From the NCBI RefSeq assembly GCF_026340565.1, contig NZ_JAPEPB010000001.1, positions 6,918,001-6,982,000 of the forward strand: a DNA stretch of 64,000 nt, written 5' to 3'. Numbering within the stretch: the stretch's first letter is position 1; every line of letters begins with the position of its first letter. Below are positions 43,723 to 51,860 of the stretch, piece by piece. The notes under the pieces were generated by a model, which searched no databases, was not told the DNA's origin, and saw only the letters and a list, made by a program, of their open reading frames with translations. The DNA comes from Kitasatospora sp. NBC_01287 (GTDB taxonomy: Bacteria; Actinomycetota; Actinomycetes; Streptomycetales; Streptomycetaceae). Made by a program: the position numbers and the translations under genes.

Positions 43723-44019
43723 CCACTCCTCGCCCAGGTCGTCATCCTCGACAGCGGACGGGTCGACTCGCTCACTCAACTGGCCGCCCAGCTGCTGACC
43801 TGGAAAGCATGAAGAGCCGCCCCACCGTGGCGCGAGGGGCAGTTCTGGCACCTGGGCTGCGTGACCCGGGTAGCGTTCCTGGTGGCCGCACGGAACGGAG
43901 TCCTGTATGCCTGGCGACTCCGTGACTCCACACCACCGGTCCACCTGACCCGAGTCAAGAGTCGAGCCGGGCCAATCGGCTCAGAACGTCCTTTGGCCTC
44001 AGTCCGATCGTCCCCATGA
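43723..44019. other. 297-bp region without an intact gene
   Basis: Directly after the sensor stop the same frame stays open for 29 codons (43723-43812) and reads plausibly (AQVVILDSGRVDSLTQLAAQLL), without a start codon of its own. It may be the tail of a lost gene. An 8-bp inverted repeat ACGGAGTC / GACTCCGT lies at 43895-43902 and 43916-43923. Otherwise nothing is visible. Confidence 0.4.
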
Positions 44020-44379
44020 TCACGCCTCGGCGCGAGTAGCTTCCAGATGCCACATAGTCCGTCCACGCCCTCGTAGTTTGCCGACAGTGACCGCGATCCG
44101 GCGGGCCGGGAAGGAGCGCTGCCGCATGTCCGGGGTCAGCGGCAGGCCGCGACGGCGTCGGTGTAGAGCCCGGTGGTGAGATCGCCCTCTTCTGCCATTG
44201 GCTGTCTGGACGGTACGGATCCGCAGCTCCCGGTCGCCCTGGTCGAGCAAGCCGGCCGGAGTGTCGTAGTAGGTGTCCTGGTAGACCTCTGGGCGCCCGG
44301 GAGCGTACGCCTCCTCCAGACGTTCCGTCACCGCCTCGGGGTCACGCACGATCGCCTTCAGCTCGGCTTCGACAGCCAA
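44020..44379 (-). pseudogene. CYTH / class IV adenylate cyclase-like gene, truncated
   Basis: The first 63 residues are a normal CYTH-domain start: MAVEAELKAIVRDPEAVTER, then YQDTYYDTPAGLLDQGDREL and IRTVQ. After that the frame becomes Arg-rich and unrelated, and the family's lysine-rich strand (TYKGP) and the rest of the tunnel domain are missing. A frameshift and deletion are the likely cause. Intact members bind triphosphates or make cAMP. The fragment lies 9 bp from another broken gene. Confidence 0.65.
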
Positions 44380-44388
44380 TGCTCCTCC

Positions 44389-45184
44389 TCAGATGACCCG
44401 CTGCGCGTCCTTCAGCATTGAATCAAACAGCCTGCGGAACCCCTGGTACAAGGAGCTGCGTGGGGTGGCTGCCGGCTTGTAGGTCGCCGACTCGTGCCCC
44501 TTCCAGGTGCCGGCGAAGTTGGCCACGTACAGGGTTGCGTCGAGTCTGATGATGCGCCAGACCGGCAGGCCGCTGTACCGGTGGACCTCGACGGCTCTGT
44601 GGACGGCCAACTCCCGCAAGCGTGCCTCAGCGAGCCGGAACGCCGCCCGCGAGGGACTCGGTGGATTCGCCGATCTCTGAGGCGCGTTGAGCCATGGCGT
44701 CGCTGTCGGGGTCGAGTAGCAGGACGCGCAGGCTCGGCGGATCGCCTCCGTCACGATCCAGGTGAGGGCGTAGGAGGGAGTTGCGGAGACCGAGCAGCCC
44801 GAGGCCGCGAACCGCGAGCACATCGAGTTCCCGGGTGGCGCGGGCACACTGCTGGATCTCCTCGGCTGCCGCGGCCTGTTCGGAGTAGCCACGCACGACC
44901 GCGGGGAGGCGGACAAAGTCGAATGCCGCGCCCCCTGCGCGCTCCTCCCGCTGGGGTGCGAGCCCGAGGAGGTGCCGGGCGTCGTCGGGCATGGACAGCC
45001 CATCGGCGATCCGCTCGAAGACATCCAGGTGCGACGCCTCTCGGAGCCCGTTGATGATCTCGTTGACGCAGCCCTGGTTCATGCCGATGGCCGCACCGAC
45101 ACGGGCCTGGCTGGCTTTGAACCTGACCAGGATCGATTGATCTGGCCCCACAAGGACTGCGGACCGGGCATCCTGGTGCTGCAT
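44389..45184 (-). pseudogene. XRE/DUF5919-type regulator, broken by a single-base frameshift
   Basis: Read from the ATG at 45184, one frame gives an HTH (ARVGAAIGMNQGCVNEIINGL), DGLSMPDDARHLLGLA and LLLDPDSDAMAQRASEIGES, then stops at 44627. A second frame resumes exactly there with LAEARLRELAVHRAVEV, LPVWRIIRLDATLYVANFAG and FRRLFDSMLKDAQRVI. Removing one A at 44639-44640 joins them into the usual architecture. This is either real decay or a sequencing error. It diverges from the small gene at 45209. Confidence 0.75.
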
Positions 45185-45208
45185 CCGGCAGAGAGGGAGA
45201 GCACCACT

Positions 45209-45409
45209 ATGAAGCTCAAGTTCCTCGGTACCACCTCCGACGATGGCAAGTGCCCGACCCTGTACGAGACGCCGACCGGAGACATCGTCGTTCAGGGGTA
45301 CACGCTCAGTGACCCGGAAGCTCTTGCGCAACTGCGGGATGTACTGCCAGGTGAGAGCTTCGTGGTGGTGCCCCGCGAGCTGTTGGCCAAGTTCGCCCCC
45401 AAGGAGTAG
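45209..45409 (+). CDS. 66-aa small protein preceding DUF6879
   Basis: Starts MKLKFLGTTSDDGKCPTLYE after an AGGGAGAG site; a compact predicted beta-rich protein ending ELLAKFAPKE. It is followed after 7 bp by the DUF6879 gene, and such small proteins often accompany DUF6879/XRE pairs in streptomycetes. Function unknown. Confidence 0.75.
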   Translation: MKLKFLGTTSDDGKCPTLYETPTGDIVVQGYTLSDPEALAQLRDVLPGESFVVVPRELLAKFAPKE

Positions 45410-45416
45410 AGACCGC

Positions 45417-45956
45417 GTGACCGAGTTCATCACCGACGAGCAGTTCGACCACCTCTTCGGAGACGGCTTCCAGCACACCGCCTGGCGGCTGGAAAGTCGC
45501 TCCGCCTACGCGTCTGACCTGGCAACTCCCATGTATCAGCGATGGTCGGCCGGAGAGGACCCGCAGGCCGATCAGTACCGCCCGTGGTGCCAGAACATCC
45601 GGACGCAGGTCGCTGCAGGCAAGCGAATCGAGCGCGTGCGGGTCGCGGATTCCCCGCTCACCGCCGGCCAGGCCTTCCTCCTCGCAGTGGGGTGGGCGAA
45701 TGTCGCGGCGGGCGAGGACATCCGCCACCTGGACCGCGCTGTCGCAGCAGAACTCCGCCTCCCGAAAAGGGACTTCTGGTTGTTCGACTCCCGGGTTCTC
45801 ATTGAGATGCACTTCGACTGTGCTGACGAGTACCTCGGGGCTGAGCTGATCGATGACCAGGGCGCAGTTCTGATTGCCTGTCAGATCCGCGACGCTGCTT
45901 GGCACCATGCCGTTGTCCGCGAGGAGTTCGCGAAGAGGGTACCTTCAGCCGTGTGA
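45417..45956 (+). CDS. DUF6879-family protein
   Basis: 179 residues from a GTG start. FQHTAWRLESRSAYASD, RVRVADSPLTAGQAFLLAVGW, GEDIRHLDR and FWLFDSRVLIEMHFD match the DUF6879 group. Its stop overlaps the GTG of the following XRE regulator by 4 bp. The family is tied to Scr1-type XRE proteins in actinomycetes and may be the effector or antidote side of that module; the role is unproven. Confidence 0.83.
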   Translation: MTEFITDEQFDHLFGDGFQHTAWRLESRSAYASDLATPMYQRWSAGEDPQADQYRPWCQNIRTQVAAGKRIERVRVADSPLTAGQAFLLAVGWANVAAGEDIRHLDRAVAAELRLPKRDFWLFDSRVLIEMHFDCADEYLGAELIDDQGAVLIACQIRDAAWHHAVVREEFAKRVPSAV

Positions 45957-46795
45957 GCACCGACTTCCAGCGGGCACGAGAGGCCCTCGGTGCGCGGCTG
46001 CGGCAGCTGCGCGTTGACGCGGGCCTTTCGGGCCGTGCCCTGGCCGCTCTCGCAGGGTGGCCACACTCGAAGATCAGCAAGCTGGAGACCGGACGGCAAA
46101 CGGCGGTGGAGGCGGATCTCACCGCATGGGCCGAGCACACCGGGAACCTGGGCATGGCGGCGTCACTTCACGCCGACCTGCGGGGCCTGGAGACCCAGTA
46201 CCGATCGTGGCGTCGCCGCCTCGCCGCCGGCCATGAGGCAGCGCAGCGGGAAGCCGGCGCCGAGGAGCGCGCCGCGAGGATGGTCCGCGCTTACGAACCG
46301 ACCGTGATCCCAGGCATACTCCAGACGCCGGACTACGCTCGCGCCGTTCTTACGGCTGCGGCAGTGCTGCACCAGTCCCCACGGGACACCGAGGATGCGG
46401 TGCGAGAGCGCGTGCGCCGCCAGGAACTTCTGTACGAGCGTGGTCGATCGTTCCACTTCATCCTCTGGGAGGGTGTACTCCACGCCCAGCCATGTCCCCG
46501 AGAGGTGCTCGCTGCGCAACTGGATCGACTGACTGGCCTGGTGGGCCTGGACACCGTGACGCTCGGAGTCATCCCGTTCTCAGCGGCCCTTCCGCTGACG
46601 CTACGTCATGGATTCTGGATCCACGATGAGGCCTATGTCACCGTTGAGACGATCAACGCGGCGCTGTGGCTGGACACCCGAGCGGACGTTGATCTGTATC
46701 TCCGGGCCTGGTCGATGTATGAGCAGGTCGCAGAGTTCGGCGCTGGCGTCCACCGCTTGATCGGTCGAGCGAGACACGCGTTGGCGGCACTCTGA
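45953..46795 (+). CDS. Scr1-family XRE regulator (DUF5753)
   Basis: 280 residues from the GTG at 45953. N-terminal HTH (LRQLRVDAGLSGRALAALAGWPHSKISKLE), then a DUF5753 domain beginning at about residue 90, with YEPTVIPGILQTPDYARAVL, RQELL, HFILWEGVLH and GVIPFS. The type controls development or antibiotic loci in streptomycetes. It probably regulates the adjacent five-gene set, whose promoter lies 80 bp downstream. Confidence 0.88.
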   Translation: MSTDFQRAREALGARLRQLRVDAGLSGRALAALAGWPHSKISKLETGRQTAVEADLTAWAEHTGNLGMAASLHADLRGLETQYRSWRRRLAAGHEAAQREAGAEERAARMVRAYEPTVIPGILQTPDYARAVLTAAAVLHQSPRDTEDAVRERVRRQELLYERGRSFHFILWEGVLHAQPCPREVLAAQLDRLTGLVGLDTVTLGVIPFSAALPLTLRHGFWIHDEAYVTVETINAALWLDTRADVDLYLRAWSMYEQVAEFGAGVHRLIGRARHALAAL

Positions 46796-46850
46796 GAAGC
46801 CATGCGAAACAGCAGCAGCGCTTCGAGAAGCGCGGAGAAACATCGACGTC

Positions 46851-46875
46851 AGGTGGCGAAGCGGTCACCTAGCGT
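46851..46875 (+). promoter_or_regulatory. Leaderless promoter with operator-like repeat
   Basis: AGGTG-N10-CACCT (46851-46870) abuts and overlaps a TAGCGT -10 hexamer (46870-46875). The ATG of the next gene is seven bases further on, so the transcript is probably leaderless. The repeat is a candidate site for the XRE regulator just upstream. Confidence 0.5.
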
Positions 46876-46882
46876 ATCGACC

Positions 46883-47086
46883 ATGGCAGATCTTGTGGTC
46901 CAGCCGCAGCCCGCCGCCGGGCTGCCGCACGTGGACACAACCCTGAGTTACGCCCAGTTGCACGAGCGCGCATGCGTCGTCTGCGGCTCCTCGGTGCCGC
47001 CGCTGGTATCAGTTGGCCACCGGACGGTCGACGGCCTGACCTGGGCCGTGGCGGCCTGCGCCGCGCATGCCGGGGAGGCCCGCTGA
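46883..47086 (+). CDS. 67-aa zinc-ribbon-like protein
   Basis: C31-x2-C34 and C59-x2-H62 form a possible zinc site; the rest is short and soluble. First gene of a coupled set: its stop overlaps the next ATG (TGATG). No family recognised. It could be a small DNA- or protein-binding partner of the terpene-synthase-like protein. Confidence 0.7.
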   Translation: MADLVVQPQPAAGLPHVDTTLSYAQLHERACVVCGSSVPPLVSVGHRTVDGLTWAVAACAAHAGEAR

Positions 47087-48015
47087 TGGCCGCCGTGACC
47101 GATCGGCGGCACACCGATCTCTACGTCAGTGCCGCCACGTTCCTCTCCGAGCACGGCCTGCACCCCGACCCGGCGGCCTACCTCGCGCACGGCTACGTCG
47201 ACCTCTGTCTGTCCGCGTGGCCCGGCTCGTCCGGTGCGCGGCTCGACCTGGCGACGCGTTGGGCGGTGTGGACGTGGCTGGCTGACGATGTCCTCGACGG
47301 TGAGTTGCGTGATGCCGAGCCGGCCACGGTGCCGGTGTTCGTCCACGCGCTCATCGTTGCCCTGAACGGGAAGCGGCAGGACGAGGGCCCGCACGGCGCC
47401 CGGCCGGTGGTGCGGGCCCTGTGCGCGTTGTCGCGGGAGACGCAGGCCTCGATGCCCGAGGCGTGGTGGCGCCGGTACCGGGAGCAGGTGATCGACTGGA
47501 TCGACGCTGCGGCGGCCAAGTTGGTGCGTTTCGTGCAGCCGGCGCGGGTGCCTTCGCTGAGCCAGTACCTGGCGCTGCGGCCCGCTGACGGTGGCATGCT
47601 GCTGGCCGCGATGTGGTGCGAGGTGGCAGAGGAGTGCGTCACGCCGCAGTGGACGGCACCTGTGGTGCGGCTGCTGCTCGACGCGTTCTCGACGGTCGGT
47701 TACCTGGCCAACGATCTCGCCGCCGCTGTCGCTGTCGCTGTAGACGGTGACCGTTTCGGTGTGGTCGACGCGTTGGAGGTGGCCGAGGAGCTGACGCGGG
47801 CGCAGGCGCAGGAGCAGGCGCGGGAGTGGCTCGCTGCCGAGGAGCGCCGCTTCCAGGTCATCTGCCGCGCGGTGCGCACCGACCCCGCCCTGGACGAGGC
47901 CACCCGGCAACTCGCCCGCTCCCTGGACCGGTTCCAGTGGGCGCTGACGGCCTGGACCGCCACCAGCTCCAGGTGCCGGCCCCCGGCCGGCGTCACCGAG
48001 GCAGTGCCCCGGTGA
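47086..48015 (+). CDS. Class I terpene-synthase-fold protein with altered second metal motif
   Basis: 309 residues, all alpha-helical. The aspartate-rich motif DDVLD (67-71) sits in WTWLADDVLDGEL, as in bacterial sesquiterpene or isoprenoid synthases. At the position of the NSE/DTE triad the protein reads ND-LAAAVAV (209-217), so the expected Ser and Glu/Asp ligands are Ala and Val. It may bind a prenyl diphosphate without standard cyclisation, or act as a prenyl-binding or regulatory protein. No prenyltransferase or P450 is nearby. Coupled on both sides by overlapping stop/start codons. Confidence 0.75.
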   Translation: MAAVTDRRHTDLYVSAATFLSEHGLHPDPAAYLAHGYVDLCLSAWPGSSGARLDLATRWAVWTWLADDVLDGELRDAEPATVPVFVHALIVALNGKRQDEGPHGARPVVRALCALSRETQASMPEAWWRRYREQVIDWIDAAAAKLVRFVQPARVPSLSQYLALRPADGGMLLAAMWCEVAEECVTPQWTAPVVRLLLDAFSTVGYLANDLAAAVAVAVDGDRFGVVDALEVAEELTRAQAQEQAREWLAAEERRFQVICRAVRTDPALDEATRQLARSLDRFQWALTAWTATSSRCRPPAGVTEAVPR

Positions 48016-48275
48016 CGCCGTACCAGGAGCGGGTGCTCGCCGAGCTGCGCGGGCTCGGCCAACTGCTACAGGACGCCGCGGTGCGGGGCGCCGGGGCCCC
48101 GGTGCTGGACCCGCTCCTCGCGAGCATGCGCGAGCTGGACGACGGGATCCGCACGCACCTGGCGGCCGAACTCGGCGCTCACCAGCCGCCGGTGCCGCCC
48201 ACACCGACACCGCTGCGGGCCCGGAGGCGGGCCGAGAGGTGCCGGCTCCAGAACCCGACAACCCAGGAGAGCTGA
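48012..48275 (+). CDS. 87-aa helical protein
   Basis: GTG start overlapping the previous stop by 4 bp (GTGA). Helical N-terminal half (YQERVLAELRGLGQLLQDA), then a Pro/Thr and Arg-rich tail. No known family. Probably an accessory subunit of the cluster. Confidence 0.65.
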   Translation: MTPYQERVLAELRGLGQLLQDAAVRGAGAPVLDPLLASMRELDDGIRTHLAAELGAHQPPVPPTPTPLRARRRAERCRLQNPTTQES

Positions 48276-48779
48276 ATGAGTACCGCAACGCTCTGGAAGG
48301 ACCCCGAGAGCCTCGTCCCGCCACAGGTGTTCGCCGCGGTCGTCGCCACGGTCCGCGACAACAACCCGGAGATGGACGAGCCGCTCGTGCGGCGCATCGT
48401 CCGCGAGGCGCTGAAGTTCGTCGCCACCTGCGGCCGGTTCAGAGACCGTGGCATGGCCCCGTCGCGTGTGGTGGACGAGGGCTGGCACGCCCTGATCCTC
48501 CACACCAAGGCGTACGAGGAGCTGTGCGCGCAGCTCGACGGCCCGGTGCACCACTATCCTGAGCGTCCGGACCCGACCCGGTACAACGGCAGTGTGGTGA
48601 TCTTCACGACCAGCATGATGCAGGAGGCCGGATACCTGCCGGACTACCGGTTGTGGGGCGACCCGCGGTCCGGGGAGATCGTGGTAGCCGCGAGCTGCAC
48701 GCACTCCCCGCCGGACTGCCAGGTGTCGTGTATGAACAAGCCCGGCGGGAGCCAGGCAGTGACAGGAGCAGGCACATGA
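48276..48779 (+). CDS. 167-aa protein with WH...HH motif (glycine-rich-domain-like)
   Basis: Starts directly after the previous stop. DEGWHALILHTKAYEELC (67-84) and VHHYPE (91-96) resemble the conserved motif of 'glycine-rich domain-containing' proteins, which have suspected metal-site histidines. The C-terminus has three cysteines (C141, C148, C152) in SCTHSPPDCQVSC, which could hold metal or form disulfides. Function unknown. Its stop overlaps the next ATG by 4 bp. Confidence 0.7.
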   Translation: MSTATLWKDPESLVPPQVFAAVVATVRDNNPEMDEPLVRRIVREALKFVATCGRFRDRGMAPSRVVDEGWHALILHTKAYEELCAQLDGPVHHYPERPDPTRYNGSVVIFTTSMMQEAGYLPDYRLWGDPRSGEIVVAASCTHSPPDCQVSCMNKPGGSQAVTGAGT

Positions 48780-49006
48780 CCGAGACGGGCAGTGCGCCGT
48801 TCCAGGCGCACAAGTGGCTGGAGCACCACGCGGTCGCGATGAACGCGGTCGAGACCGGGCTGATCGCCGTGGACGAGTTGGTCACGGTGCGGGTGCCGAT
48901 CACGGTCACCCGGGTCGGCCCGGATGCTCCTCGCACGGCGGCCCGGGTGCTGATGACCCCCTTCCACCGTCTGCCGGACGGCTGGACGCCGCCAACGCCC
49001 GCCTGA
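48776..49006 (+). CDS. 76-aa small protein closing the cluster
   Basis: ATGA overlap with the preceding gene. Sequence FQAHKWLEHHAVAMNAVETGL, then a beta-rich VTVRVPITVTRVG and a Pro-rich end. No known family. Last gene before a strong bidirectional terminator. Confidence 0.65.
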   Translation: MTETGSAPFQAHKWLEHHAVAMNAVETGLIAVDELVTVRVPITVTRVGPDAPRTAARVLMTPFHRLPDGWTPPTPA

Positions 49007-49029
49007 GGCACGGCTGAGGGCACGGCTGA

Positions 49030-49061
49030 CGCCGGGCCCGCGCACCAGTGCGGGCCCGGCG
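49030..49061. terminator. Bidirectional terminator hairpin
   Basis: CGCCGGGCCCGC / GCGGGCCCGGCG, 12-bp perfect arms around an 8-base loop, between the five-gene set (plus) and agmatine deiminase (minus). Confidence 0.75.
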
Positions 49062-49068
49062 CGGCGCA

Positions 49069-50106
49069 TCACGCCTTCGGCTGCTGCTGGGTGATGCAGT
49101 GGATGCCGCCGCCGTTGGCGAAGATCTCGCGGGCGTCGACGAGTTCGACCGTCCGGTCGGGGTAGGCCTCGGCGAGGATGGCGGCTGCCTCCTCGTCGCG
49201 GGGGTCGTCGAAGGCGCAGAGGATGACCGCGCCGTTGGCGACGTAGTGGTTGATGTAGGAGTAGTCGACCGGCTCGCCGTCCTCGTCGTGCAGCACGGTG
49301 GGGGCCGGCACCTCGATGACCTCCAGGCGGCGGCCCTGGGCGTCGGTCGCGGCGCGCAGGATGGCGACGAGCTCCTGACAGACGGCGTGGTCGGGGTGGG
49401 CCGGGTCGGGCTGGACGTGGGCCAGCACGACGCCGGGGCGGACGAAGGAGGCGACGATGTCGATGTGGCCGCGGGTGCCGAACTCGTCGTAGTCGCGGGT
49501 GAGTCCGCGCGGCAGCCAGATCGCCTTGGTGGTGCCGAGGTGGGCGTGCAGCTCGGCCTCGACCTGCTCCTTGGTCCAGTCGGCGTTGCGGCCCTCGCCG
49601 AGTTGGACGGTCTCGGTGACCAGCACCGTGCCCTCGCCGTCCACGTGGATGCCGCCGCCCTCGTTGATCAGGCGGGAGGCGAAGCGCCGCACGCCGGTCA
49701 ACTCGCTGATGTGCTCGGCGATGTGCTGGTCGTGCTCCCAACTGGCCCAGGACTGGGCGCCCCAGCCGTTGAAGATCCAGTCGGCGGCGGCGAGCGAGCC
49801 CTGGCCGTCGATCAGGAAGCTGGGGCCGATGTCGCGCATCCAGGCGTCGTCCAGCGGGCGTTCGACGATCTCGATCCCGGCGTCGACGTACTCGCGGGCG
49901 GCCGCCGTCCCACCGAGGTTGACGATCAGGGTCACCGGCTCGTGGCGGACGATGGTGTTGGCGACCTTCGCCCAGGCGAGCCGGGCGGCGTGCAGGTTCT
50001 CGGGGGTGTCGAAGGTCTGGTTGCCGGTGGGGAAGGCCATCCAGGTGCGCTCGTGCGGGTGCCATTCGGCGGGCATCGAGAAGCCGAGCGAGGCGGGGGT
50101 GGTCAT
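49069..50106 (-). CDS. aguA: Agmatine deiminase
   Basis: 345 residues of the arginine/agmatine deiminase fold. DDAWMRDIGPSFL, INEGGGIHVDGEGT and TRGHIDIVASF carry the substrate-binding Asp, Glu and His; the catalytic Cys is C337 in GGGIHCITQQ. It converts agmatine to N-carbamoylputrescine plus ammonia. It lies 29 bp after ureC on the same strand, so polyamine-nitrogen and urea-nitrogen release may be co-expressed. Confidence 0.93.
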   Translation of the reverse strand: MTTPASLGFSMPAEWHPHERTWMAFPTGNQTFDTPENLHAARLAWAKVANTIVRHEPVTLIVNLGGTAAAREYVDAGIEIVERPLDDAWMRDIGPSFLIDGQGSLAAADWIFNGWGAQSWASWEHDQHIAEHISELTGVRRFASRLINEGGGIHVDGEGTVLVTETVQLGEGRNADWTKEQVEAELHAHLGTTKAIWLPRGLTRDYDEFGTRGHIDIVASFVRPGVVLAHVQPDPAHPDHAVCQELVAILRAATDAQGRRLEVIEVPAPTVLHDEDGEPVDYSYINHYVANGAVILCAFDDPRDEEAAAILAEAYPDRTVELVDAREIFANGGGIHCITQQQPKA

Positions 50107-50135
50107 GGTGGCGGGTCCTCAGGGGTGGGGGAGCG

Positions 50136-51860
50136 TTAAAGGAAGTACAGGCGGCTGAGCGAGACGCTCTCGGAGGGCTCGGAGCGCAGCGCGGTGCCGT
50201 CCAGCGAGACCAGGCCGGTGCCGGCGTCCACGCCGACCTGGCCGGTACGGCCGTTGCGGACCATGTCGCGCGGGCCGATGCCGCGGGTGCCGCGCACGCC
50301 CACCCGTCGCCGCCGGGTGGGGAGTTGGTCGGCGGCGCGGTCCAGGTAGGCGCCGTCGGCGGCGGCCTGGGCGACGAAGGCCACCGAGATGTCGGCGGCG
50401 GTCGCCCCGTGGGCGCCGAACTGCGGGCCGAGCACCAGGGGTTCGCAGCGGTCGGTGCTGGCGTTCGGGTCGCCGACCACGCCGTAGGCGGGGAAGCCGG
50501 ACTTGAGCACCAACTGCGGTTTGGCACCGAAGTGGTCGGGGCGCCAGAGCACGATGTCGCCCAGCTTGCCGACCTCGATCGAGCCGACCTCGTGCGCGAG
50601 CCCGTGGGCGATGGCCGGGTTGATGGTGAGCTTGGCGATGTAGCGCAGCACCCGCTCGTTGTCGTCGCCGCTCTCGCGGGTGCCGTAGGAGCCGACGCCG
50701 TCCAGCGGGCCGCGCTCGGCCTTCATCTTGCCGGCCATCGCGAAGGTGCGGCGCACGGTCTCGCCGGCCCGGCCCATGCCCTGGGCGTCGGAGGAGGTGA
50801 TGCCGATCATGCCGAGGTCGTGCAGGATCCCCTCGGCGCCCATGGTGCCGGCCCGCACCCGGTCGCGGGCCATCGCGGCGTCGCCGGGCAGGTCGAGCTT
50901 GAGGTCGTGGGCGGAGACGATCATGCCCGCGGCCTCGGCCAGCGCGTCCCGGCCGAAGGGGAGGGTGGGGTTGGTGGAGGAGCCGATCACGTTGGCGACG
51001 CCGGCCATCTTCAGCACGTTGGGCACGTGGCCGCCGCCGCAGCCCTCGATGTGGAAGGCGTGGATGGTGCGGCCCTCCAGCACCGCGAGGGTGTCCTCGA
51101 CCGAGAGGCACTCGTTCAACCCGTCGGTGTGCAGGGCGACCTGGACGTCGTACTCCTCGGCGACCCGCAGCGCGGTGTCCAGCGCGCGGGTGTGGGCGCC
51201 CATGTCCTCGTGCACCTTGAAGCCGCTGGCGCCGCCCTCGGCCAGCGCCTCGACCAGCGGGCCCGGGTCGGAGGAGGAACCGCGGCCCAGGAAGCCGATG
51301 TTGACCGGCCAGGCGTCGAAGGCGTTGAAGGCGTGCCGCAGCGCCCAGGGCGAGTTGACGCCGACGCCCCAGACCGGACCGAACTCCTGGCCGATGATCG
51401 TCGTGACACCGGAGGCGAGCGAGGCCTCCATGATCCGCGGCGAGAGCAGGTGCACGTGGGTGTCGATGGCACCGGCGGTGGCGATCAGCCCCTCGCCGGA
51501 GACGATCGTGGTGCCGGTGCCGACCACCACCTCGACGCCGTCCATGGTGTCGGGGTTGCCGGCCCGGCCGATCGCGGCGATCCGGCCGCCGACCAGGCCG
51601 ATCGACGTCTTCACGATGCCCTGCACCGCGTCGATCACCAGCACGTTGCTGATCACCACGTCGCAGGTCGAGCGGACGGTGGCGGCCTTCAGGTGCAGGC
51701 CGTCGCGGGCGGTCTTGCCGAAGCCGGCCAGGAACTCCTCGCCCGGGGCCTGCGAGTCGGACTCGACCCGGACGATCAGCCCGGAGTCGCCGAGCCGGAC
51801 CCGGTCGCCGGTCCGCGGGCCGTGCACCGAGATGTAGTCGTGCGGGGAGATCGAGGTCAC
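50136..51860 (-). CDS. ureC: Urease alpha subunit (flap Cys replaced)
   Basis: 574 residues. Nickel ligands H135, H137, carbamylated K215, H244, H270 and D358 and the helper H217 align without gaps to the Klebsiella enzyme. The catalytic flap His is H318, but the flap cysteine position is A317 and the surrounding flap (MIVSAHDLKL) diverges from the usual MVCHHLD. R334 is kept. It should hydrolyse urea with UreAB. No ureDEFG accessory genes are in the window. The ATG overlaps the ureAB stop by 4 bp. Confidence 0.9.
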   Translation of the reverse strand: MTSISPHDYISVHGPRTGDRVRLGDSGLIVRVESDSQAPGEEFLAGFGKTARDGLHLKAATVRSTCDVVISNVLVIDAVQGIVKTSIGLVGGRIAAIGRAGNPDTMDGVEVVVGTGTTIVSGEGLIATAGAIDTHVHLLSPRIMEASLASGVTTIIGQEFGPVWGVGVNSPWALRHAFNAFDAWPVNIGFLGRGSSSDPGPLVEALAEGGASGFKVHEDMGAHTRALDTALRVAEEYDVQVALHTDGLNECLSVEDTLAVLEGRTIHAFHIEGCGGGHVPNVLKMAGVANVIGSSTNPTLPFGRDALAEAAGMIVSAHDLKLDLPGDAAMARDRVRAGTMGAEGILHDLGMIGITSSDAQGMGRAGETVRRTFAMAGKMKAERGPLDGVGSYGTRESGDDNERVLRYIAKLTINPAIAHGLAHEVGSIEVGKLGDIVLWRPDHFGAKPQLVLKSGFPAYGVVGDPNASTDRCEPLVLGPQFGAHGATAADISVAFVAQAAADGAYLDRAADQLPTRRRRVGVRGTRGIGPRDMVRNGRTGQVGVDAGTGLVSLDGTALRSEPSESVSLSRLYFL

